The notes below the pieces were generated by a model, which saw only the letters and a list, made by a program, of their open reading frames with translations, did not search any database and was not told the DNA's origin. Shown here one piece after another: positions 57,126 to 64,000 of a stretch of 64,000 nt of DNA. Within the stretch, counting starts at the first letter, position 1; each line of letters opens with the position of its first letter. The position numbers and the translations under genes were made by a program. The stretch is taken from NCBI GenBank assembly GCA_937863225.1, contig CALMEI010000040.1, positions 235,313-299,312 on the forward strand, given 5' to 3'. The stretch is from an uncultured Polaromonas sp. (GTDB lineage: Bacteria > Pseudomonadota > Gammaproteobacteria > Burkholderiales > Burkholderiaceae_C).

Positions 57126-57992
57126 ATGAACGAACAACTGGAACGCTTTCTCAATCGCGCTGAATCACTGGTCGTTCGGCTTGAAGCCACACTGCCACAA
57201 GCACTGACCGCGCCCGAATGGGATGCTGCCATTGCCTTTCGCTATCGCAAACGCAGTGTGAACCACGGAGTGTTGGAACCGGTGCGCCAAGTTGGTGGCA
57301 TGCGTTTTGGCGACCTCAAAGAAATTGATGGCCAAAAAGAAAAAATTGCCCGCAACACGCAACAATTTGTCGCTGGCAAAACTGCCAACAATGTGTTGCT
57401 CACGGGTGCACGCGGCACAGGCAAATCTTCGCTTATCAAGGCGTGCTTGAATGAGTATGCGCCACAGGGATTGCGTTTGATCGAGGTGGACAAAGCTGAT
57501 TTGGTGGATTTGCCAGACATTGTGGATGTGGTGTCCAACCGTCCAGAAAAATTCATCGTGTATTGCGATGACTTGAGCTTTGAAGAAGGCGAGCCAGGCT
57601 ACAAAGCTTTGAAATCTATTTTGGATGGCACCATAGCGGCAACATCAACCAATGTGCTGATCTATGCCACCAGCAATCGCCGTCATTTGATACCTGAATA
57701 CATGAAGGAAAATCTGACCTACAAACACACCGACGATGGCGAAGTCCATCCGGGTGAAGGCGTGGAAGAAAAAATTTCGTTATCAGAGCGCTTTGGTTTG
57801 TGGGTGAGTTTTTACCCATTCAGCCAAGACGAGTATTTGGCGATTGTGAACCAATGGCTCAGCTACTTTGGTGTGGCCATTGCCGCACACCCTGACGCCC
57901 ATGCACAGGCCTTGGTTTGGTCGCTGGAACGTGGCTCGCGCAGCGGGCGCGTGGCCTTTCAATTTGCCAAAGATTTTGCTGGCCGTTTGTAA
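57126..57992 (+). CDS. DUF815 AAA-type ATP-binding protein
   Basis: A 288-residue protein with an AAA+ core. Walker A GARGTGKS is at 94-101, Walker B FIVYCDDLSF at about 138-147, and sensor-type segments include NVLIYATSNRRHLIP. The N-terminal 70 residues are family-specific (RYRKRSVNHGVLEPVRQVGGMRFGDL). DUF815 ATPases are widespread beside argJ and Nudix genes in Burkholderiales; their cellular task is not known. Confidence 0.88.
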   Translation: MNEQLERFLNRAESLVVRLEATLPQALTAPEWDAAIAFRYRKRSVNHGVLEPVRQVGGMRFGDLKEIDGQKEKIARNTQQFVAGKTANNVLLTGARGTGKSSLIKACLNEYAPQGLRLIEVDKADLVDLPDIVDVVSNRPEKFIVYCDDLSFEEGEPGYKALKSILDGTIAATSTNVLIYATSNRRHLIPEYMKENLTYKHTDDGEVHPGEGVEEKISLSERFGLWVSFYPFSQDEYLAIVNQWLSYFGVAIAAHPDAHAQALVWSLERGSRSGRVAFQFAKDFAGRL

Positions 57993-58024
57993 AACGTGGC
58001 GTCATACCCGTGGTGGTGAATGCC

Positions 58025-58489
58025 ATGTCTGAACCCCTTGCCACCCAAGTCACTGTGGTGGATCCCGATGTACCACGCGCAGCCACAGTGCAACGCGTCA
58101 TCACCGAAGTGGCGGTAGGCATATTGATCAATGCCGCTGGGCAATTTTTGCTCACCACACGCCCCCTAGGCAAAGTGTATGCCGGCTATTGGGAGTTTCC
58201 GGGCGGCAAACTGGAAGCCAACGAAACCGTGATTGAGGCACTGCGACGCGAGTTGAATGAAGAAATTGGCGTCGTCATCCAAGACGCACAACTCTGGCGC
58301 AGCACCGTCATGGACTACCCACACGCCTTGGTGCGCTTGCATTTTTGCAAAGTCACCGCGTGGTCTGGCGAATTGCAAATGCACGAACAGCAAACCCACG
58401 CCTGGCAACACCTACCCGTACAAGTCAGCCCCATTTTGGCAGGCGCATTGCCGGTTCTGGAGTGGTTGGCGGCAGAACAAAACCGCTAA
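58025..58489 (+). CDS. mutT: Nudix hydrolase, MutT-like
   Basis: A 154-residue Nudix enzyme. The Nudix box is GGKLEANETVIEALRREL followed by NEEIGV, preceded by GYWEFP, a pattern typical of MutT, which removes oxidised 8-oxo-dGTP. Residues 1-24 are an extra N-terminal segment. The ATG at 58025 gives a sensible start; a longer frame from 57917 lies inside the DUF815 gene. It follows that gene by 32 bp. Confidence 0.82.
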   Translation: MSEPLATQVTVVDPDVPRAATVQRVITEVAVGILINAAGQFLLTTRPLGKVYAGYWEFPGGKLEANETVIEALRRELNEEIGVVIQDAQLWRSTVMDYPHALVRLHFCKVTAWSGELQMHEQQTHAWQHLPVQVSPILAGALPVLEWLAAEQNR

Positions 58490-58551
58490 CACCATTTGAT
58501 TCAGCTTTGCATTGCCAGTTATGGAATGCCATTTTCAAAAGATGTAATTAC

Positions 58552-58600
58552 TATGCTTTTAATAGCAACACAGGCAATCAACACGCCGCTCAGAGCCCAA
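58552..58600 (-). repeat. Double-hairpin dispersed repeat, copy 8
   Basis: Minus-orientation copy with TGCTTTTAATAGCA in place of the full second hairpin and GGCAATCAACACGCCGC for the first. It is more diverged than most. It marks the start of the gene-poor stretch 58490-58784. Confidence 0.78.
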
Positions 58601-58655
58601 TTTGGCATATAACTTTTCGCACCAACGCCATCTGCTTGTACTGTCGCAAATTACC

Positions 58656-58683
58656 CGTCATTCCCGCACAGGCGGGAATCCAC
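58656..58683. repeat. Short palindromic repeat (ATTCCCGC type)
   Basis: ATTCCCGC (58660-58667) pairs with GCGGGAAT (58672-58679) around a 4-nt loop, flanked by CGTC and CCAC. The form 'CGTCATTCCCGC...GCGGGAATCCA' is a familiar dispersed repeat in many proteobacterial genomes. It is the only copy seen in this window. Confidence 0.7.
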
Positions 58684-58784
58684 AAACCCCACGCGATTCA
58701 CCACTCACCGCTTGAATCAGCAACGCCTAAGCTATACTGACTATGCACGCAAGCCAATAAACAAGCCATTCATAGGAGACAACG

Positions 58785-58847
58785 ATGACCAAACTATCCC
58801 GCAGTCGCCAGATGATGTTACTGGCTTTGCGGGGTGCATTACGTTAG
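58785..58847 (+). CDS. Possible 20-residue peptide or gene remnant
   Basis: ATG at 58785 is 6 nt after a good AGGAG and is followed by 20 codons (MTKLSRSRQMMLLALRGALR) and TAG. The strong ribosome site with a basic, helix-like peptide suggests either a true small protein or the 5' end of a gene cut by the DNA that follows. The stop lies in GTTAGGT, which resembles a cassette recombination core. No conservation can be judged here. Confidence 0.3.
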   Translation: MTKLSRSRQMMLLALRGALR

Positions 58848-58859
58848 GTTGATCTGAAA

Positions 58860-59258
58860 ATGAACTACGCAGTTGCCTACCCGCGCTTCTGGCTCTGGTA
58901 CTTCGTCGCCTCTGTCGCGATGGCGTTGGTCAACTCCATCTTTACAGTTGGCCAGGCATTTGGTGGTACTGGCAGCGCAGGTGCCTTTGGTCTGGCTCTC
59001 GAGTGGGTTTCTCTGTGGCCCCTGTTTGGCTACGTTAGGCAAGTGCGCATCAAACCTCGATGGTTATGGCTCGCCATCTTCATCATCGTCGCTACCAGCC
59101 TCGTCCTTGTCGTACTTGCAGTGTTGTTCATCACCATATCGCGATCTACGCTCTTGCCTATTCTCTATCTCGTTCCGGTCATGGCGCTTGCAGCACCATC
59201 CATCTTCGCCCTGCACCAATATGTGTTTCGCAGCCAACGCATCTGGGGCGCGACATAA
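58860..59258 (+). CDS. Hypothetical membrane protein in accessory island
   Basis: A 132-residue protein I do not recognise, with about four membrane spans (near 9-30, 42-57, 68-92, 97-116) and short loops. Sequence style is Trp/Phe-rich at the start (YPRFWLWYFVASVAMALVN). Its codons are richer in C-ending forms than those of flanking housekeeping genes, judged by eye. It starts 13 nt after the small open frame and is followed by another orphan gene after 21 bp. No function is assigned. Confidence 0.55.
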   Translation: MNYAVAYPRFWLWYFVASVAMALVNSIFTVGQAFGGTGSAGAFGLALEWVSLWPLFGYVRQVRIKPRWLWLAIFIIVATSLVLVVLAVLFITISRSTLLPILYLVPVMALAAPSIFALHQYVFRSQRIWGAT

Positions 59259-59279
59259 CCTTTCATTGCACCCAATACA

Positions 59280-59726
59280 ATGCCGCTAATCACCGTCCAC
59301 CTTGACCGCGTTTTCGATATCGTTCACACGATGCATAACCGAAAACCAGTTACCAATTTCGGATTCGAATCCGAGGGGGTCAAACATTACAGCGTGCCCG
59401 GCCCCGGAAAGTTAAACATCCAAGCCGGCGTAACCCTTACAGTATTCCTGCGCAAGGCAAATAACTGGCAAACCCTTTTAGGCTGGTACGATCACTCGTC
59501 ACGCGAAGTAGTGATAGAGAGCGGAAGCTACGAATGGTTCTTCATCGTCTGGTCCATCCCAATAGTCATATTTCTTACCAAGACCTTTGCGTCACACCCA
59601 GTCGTTTCCCTGCTCTTGCTTTTCGGCTTGTCACTCTGGGTCTTGCACTGCGCTGCGTCAATCCGAACGCTTACCAAAGCAAAAAACCAGCTGGTGGCAT
59701 TGCGTCAACGCGAACATACTTCTTAA
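59280..59726 (+). CDS. Hypothetical protein with two C-terminal membrane spans
   Basis: A 148-residue orphan. The N-terminal 80 residues look like a small beta-rich soluble domain (FDIVHTMHNRKPVTNFGFESEGVKHYSV...GVTLTVFLRKANNWQTLLGW). Two hydrophobic helices follow at about 84-100 and 105-123, and the end is basic. Such a layout recalls OB-like or NfeD-like proteins but no specific match is claimed. It is tandem with the preceding gene. Confidence 0.5.
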   Translation: MPLITVHLDRVFDIVHTMHNRKPVTNFGFESEGVKHYSVPGPGKLNIQAGVTLTVFLRKANNWQTLLGWYDHSSREVVIESGSYEWFFIVWSIPIVIFLTKTFASHPVVSLLLLFGLSLWVLHCAASIRTLTKAKNQLVALRQREHTS

Positions 59727-59746
59727 AATACCATGCGAAGAGTCAC

Positions 59747-59823
59747 GTCTAACCCTTCCACCGAGATGTCATTAATCAGCAAGCGGTGTGCCGCTTCTCA
59801 TATTGATACTTAAAGAGGTAGAC
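59747..59823. repeat. Imperfect 77-nt inverted structure, attC-like
   Basis: GTCTAACC at 59747-59754 is matched by AGGTAGAC at 59816-59823 (one base short of a perfect complement). The centre holds a hairpin AAGCGG-TGTG-CCGCTT (59781-59796). The left end fits the attC core RYYYAAC, while the right end lacks one T of GTTRRRY. The next gene starts 4 nt later. Confidence 0.3.
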
Positions 59824-59826
59824 AAT

Positions 59827-60318
59827 ATGAAGCTCGCACAGTTGTTTGTTGTTTCAGTTTTCTCGATAGCACCAGTTCTGGGCGTGGCAGAAACACTAGA
59901 ACTTTCGCCGTCTGGCTACGGTCTCATTCAGTTCGGTCAGCCACTTAGGGTTGCAGAAGTAAATTTGAATGAAACTGCAATACCGAAGATGCGCGAATCG
60001 GCTTGCGATTTCATAACATTTAAGAGATACCCCAAAATTCGATTCATGGTTGAAGACGGAATTGTTACCCGTGGCGACGCGATAGCGGGTGTCAGAAATA
60101 GCGCAAAAGTAAGTATTGGAATGTCACTCACAAAAGTGAAGGCACTGCACCCAAGGATACGAATTGAACCGCATAAATACGACGACGAAGGTCATTACCT
60201 AATCTTGGAGTCCTCTGATGGACGTGCTGCAATCTTGTTTGAAGAGGGCGGTGGCAAGGTTACAGGCATTCGTGCCGGGAAAAAACCCTCGATCGAATAC
60301 GTTGAGGGGTGCCTGTAA
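59827..60318 (+). CDS. Hypothetical exported protein in accessory island
   Basis: A 163-residue protein with a signal peptide (MKLAQLFVVSVFSIAPVLGVA) and a mature domain I do not recognise. It has one Cys in ESACDFITFKRYPKIRFMVEDGIVTRGD and a final Cys two residues from the end, so a disulfide is possible. The alternating beta pattern suggests a small periplasmic fold. AGAGGT lies 8 nt before the chosen ATG; a longer frame from 59788 has no ribosome site. A hairpin-rich 187-bp gap follows. Confidence 0.55.
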   Translation: MKLAQLFVVSVFSIAPVLGVAETLELSPSGYGLIQFGQPLRVAEVNLNETAIPKMRESACDFITFKRYPKIRFMVEDGIVTRGDAIAGVRNSAKVSIGMSLTKVKALHPRIRIEPHKYDDEGHYLILESSDGRAAILFEEGGGKVTGIRAGKKPSIEYVEGCL

Positions 60319-60372
60319 CTGAACCGCGCTTTAAGCCGTTGCTCGTCCACGAACACGCATCTTCAGAATACC

Positions 60373-60405
60373 GCTGTGAGGCACTTGCCTCGGGCAAGAC
60401 AGCGC
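60373..60405. repeat. Nested hairpin in the gap after the island
   Basis: An outer stem CGCTGT/ACAGCG encloses an inner stem GAGGCA/TGCCTC with a 2-nt loop. There is no T-run, so it does not look like a terminator. The rest of 60319-60505 shows no gene. Confidence 0.45.
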
Positions 60406-60505
60406 CTACGTTAATAAGCCCACTGCTTCGCTATCGTGTCTGATGTTCGTTCCTCGCCCCTTGCTGTGCCTTGCTTTCGCTGATATTTATTCAATCAGCG
60501 TAACT

Positions 60506-61054
60506 TTAAGTGGCATTCAAGTGGTGGACGTTGTGTTGACCCTTGGCGCGGTCGGCGAAAAAGCATTCGAGTGTGAGTTTGACGGTTCTGAAGGCTAACT
60601 CGTCCCATGGGATGTCTTTTTCGTCAAAGAGTTGCGCTACTTGGGTTTCAATGCCGGGGTTGAATTGGTCGCTGGTCAACTGCGCACGGTAAAACAAATG
60701 CACTTGCCCAACGCGGGACACGCTGATGACGCTGAGCAAATCTTGTAGCTCAAACTGTGCGCCGGCCTCTTCTGTTGTTTCACGTGCAGCGCCTTCTGCG
60801 GCTGTTTCATTCAGCTCCATGAATCCAGCCGGCAGCGTCCATTTACCCAAACGCGGTTCGATGTTGCGTTTGCACAGCAACACCCGCCCCTGCCAAACCG
60901 GTAATGTACCCACCACCATCAGTGGATTTTCGTAGTGCACGGTGTGGCAAGCGGTGCAGATGGCGCGTGGCTTGTTGTCGCCGTCGTCTGGAATGCGGTA
61001 GCGAACGGCTTGTCCACATTCTTTGCAAAATTTGATGGGATTTCGTTGGAGCAT
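60506..61054 (-). CDS. Nudix hydrolase with N-terminal zinc ribbon
   Basis: A 182-residue protein. A four-Cys zinc ribbon (C10, C13, C33, C36; CKECG...CTACH) precedes the Nudix domain. The Nudix box runs from G77 (GFMELNETAAEGAARETTEEAGA) with the metal-binding R91, E92, E95, E96. A zinc ribbon plus Nudix is seen in NudC-like and ADP-ribose pyrophosphatase-like enzymes, but this protein lacks NudC's long N-terminal domain. The nucleotide substrate is unknown. Confidence 0.87.
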   Translation of the reverse strand: MLQRNPIKFCKECGQAVRYRIPDDGDNKPRAICTACHTVHYENPLMVVGTLPVWQGRVLLCKRNIEPRLGKWTLPAGFMELNETAAEGAARETTEEAGAQFELQDLLSVISVSRVGQVHLFYRAQLTSDQFNPGIETQVAQLFDEKDIPWDELAFRTVKLTLECFFADRAKGQHNVHHLNAT

Positions 61055-61090
61055 ACAAATGTGAGTGTAAGTGTAATTTTGAATCTCTAA

Positions 61091-62470
<1,380 letters not shown>

Positions 62471-62490
62471 CCGCACTGAGTACAACACTC

Positions 62491-63393
62491 ATGCAACGCG
62501 CACCCAAACCCGATTCAGCATCGGTATCGGCCACTAACACCAAGCCACGCATTCGGCCAGCCAAAGGCACATCCACACCCAGATCGACATCGGCCAATAT
62601 TGCCGAGCAAAAAGTGGGCGAGCGTTTGGCCAAGCGCCTGGCCATGCAAGCCAACTGTTCGCGCTCTGAAGCCGAGCAATACATTGAAGGTGGATGGGTC
62701 AAGGTGGATGGCAAAGTTGTTGAACAAGCCGGCGCGCGCGTGTTGGCGACGCAAAAAATAGAACTCGATGAACAGGCCAATTTAACCGCGCTGGAAGAAG
62801 TGACCCTGTTGATGCACAAGCCCATTGGTTACGAATCGGGCGAAGGACAACGGCCTGCACTCTTGCTGCTTGACCCAAGCAAACAATCGCCTGATCCGCA
62901 CACAGCGGGCGGTGCTGCGGCAGCCATGCGGTTTTTGCAACGCTATTTCAGAAACTTGGTGCCCACCATGCCCTTGCCAATTGAAGCCAGTGGTTTAATC
63001 GTCTTCACGCAAGACTTTCGCATTGCACGCAAGTTAACCGACGACGCGGACCGTGTTGAACAAGAATGCATGGTCCAAGTCGACAGCCAGCGCACACTGC
63101 ATGGACCACTGACCGACAACGTGTTGCAAAGGGCGATGAACCACCTGAGCCACGGCCTGAGTTTCAACGGTATCCCATTGCCACCCATCAAGGTCAGTGT
63201 AGCCAAACAAACCCCAGCCGAACTGTGGCTGCGCTTTGCCTTCAAAGGCATTCGGCCAGGTCAAATCCCACAAATGGTTGAGCGTGTCGGTCTGCACCTC
63301 TTGGCCATCAAACGCATTCGCATTGGTCGCATCCCCATGGGCGACTTACCTGTGGGGCATTGGCGGTATTTGCCAAGCTATAAAAAGTTTTAG
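62491..63393 (+). CDS. Pseudouridine-synthase-like RNA-binding protein, catalytic Asp not found
   Basis: A 300-residue protein from ATG 62491 (a TTG at 62467 would add eight residues). A Thr/Lys-rich leader is followed by an S4 domain (GERLAKRLAMQANCSRSEAEQYIEGGWVKVDGKVV) and a fold like the RsuA/RluB family (LLMHKPIGYESG, ASGLIVFTQDFRIARKLTDD). Where family members have the catalytic GRLDxxTxGL, this protein has TMPLPIEASGL, so the Asp is replaced by Pro. It may bind rRNA without catalysis or use another residue. It follows serS closely. Confidence 0.75.
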   Translation: MQRAPKPDSASVSATNTKPRIRPAKGTSTPRSTSANIAEQKVGERLAKRLAMQANCSRSEAEQYIEGGWVKVDGKVVEQAGARVLATQKIELDEQANLTALEEVTLLMHKPIGYESGEGQRPALLLLDPSKQSPDPHTAGGAAAAMRFLQRYFRNLVPTMPLPIEASGLIVFTQDFRIARKLTDDADRVEQECMVQVDSQRTLHGPLTDNVLQRAMNHLSHGLSFNGIPLPPIKVSVAKQTPAELWLRFAFKGIRPGQIPQMVERVGLHLLAIKRIRIGRIPMGDLPVGHWRYLPSYKKF

Positions 63394-63400
63394 TGTTTTT

Positions 63401-63450
63401 GGCCTGTACGCGGCGTATTGATTGCCTATATTGCTATTAAATAGATAGCA
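63401..63450 (+). repeat. Double-hairpin dispersed repeat, copy 10
   Basis: Full-length plus-orientation copy: GGCCTGTACGCGGCGTATTG, GATTGCC and TGCTAT-n7-ATAGCA. It lies between the pseudouridine-synthase-like gene and the rpoC terminator. Confidence 0.9.
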
Positions 63451-63478
63451 TCCATAACATCATTTGCATTCACCAAAT

Positions 63479-63515
63479 AAAAAGCCCCGCCACCTTTCGG
63501 TAGCGGGGCTTTTTT
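63479..63515. terminator. Terminator after rpoC (bidirectional)
   Basis: AAAAAGCCCCGC (63479-63490) pairs with GCGGGGCTTTTT (63503-63514) across a 12-nt loop. A-runs and T-runs flank both sides, so it can serve rpoC on the minus strand and the convergent gene. Confidence 0.94.
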
Positions 63516-63542
63516 AATTTGCTTTAACTTACTTTAACTTGC

Positions 63543-64000
<458 letters not shown>

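Noticed and set aside
58700..60500. A functional integron
   Set aside because: Only fragments resembling attC cores were seen; the gap between the first two orphan genes is 21 bp, too short for an attC site, and no integrase is present. Kept only as a cautious finding about boundaries.

Overview
The window looks like a chromosomal segment of a betaproteobacterium of the order Burkholderiales, most like the family Comamonadaceae. Pointers are the hisC-B-H-A-F-I-E run leading into tatABC, the petABC-sspA-sspB block, two Bug-type solute-binding proteins, an SAH riboswitch ahead of ahcY-tlyA-metF, and the argJ / DUF815 ATPase / Nudix group after secA. Codon use is unusually A/T-tolerant for that family. 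Genus cannot be fixed from sequence reading alone. Almost all of the window is dense housekeeping DNA. No prophage, transposase or CRISPR array was seen.

Layout. 1-3.5 kb: end of a surface-glycan cluster (GtrA flippase, GT2 glycosyltransferase, SDR, DUF4910 aminopeptidase-like protein). 3.5-5.7 kb: BamE-like lipoprotein, DUF3460, scpA, a small secreted protein. 5.7-16.4 kb: histidine biosynthesis (hisG and hisD are not here), interrupted by a J-domain gene and an OafA-type acyltransferase, then a HIT protein and tatABC. 16.4-20.5 kb: isovaleryl-CoA dehydrogenase behind a perfect 22-bp LiuR-like palindrome, a DsrE protein, gshA, an FKBP. 20.5-24.4 kb: a MarR regulator divergent from Bug-Bug-sulfatase. 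24.5-29.2 kb: two YceI proteins with cytochrome b561, a thioredoxin-fold protein, and the glutathione-dependent formaldehyde pair. 29.3-38.2 kb: tRNA-Val, relA, hydrolase, MFS, plsY, aldo-keto reductase, acyl-CoA synthetase. 38.2-42.6 kb: hydrolase, then the S-adenosylhomocysteine recycling operon. 42.7-47.1 kb: secreted coiled-coil protein, DegS-like protease, Nif3, pdxA, mscL. 47.3-51.5 kb: cytochrome bc1 (petABC), sspAB, tRNA-Thr. 51.5-58.5 kb: DciA-like protein, M23 peptidase, secA, argJ, DUF815 ATPase, Nudix. 58.5-60.5 kb: a small accessory island with three orphan genes. 60.5-64 kb: Nudix, serS, a pseudouridine-synthase-like protein, and the 3' end of rpoC.

The most unusual signal is a roughly 50-bp dispersed element made of two adjacent hairpins, present about ten times. 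Five copies lie between genes or at a gene end. Five lie in frame inside protein-coding genes (acyl-CoA synthetase, tlyA, nif3, pdxA, serS), where they encode short extra segments. Three of these are read in the same frame and give related peptides. This resembles the Rickettsia palindromic elements in behaviour but not in sequence.
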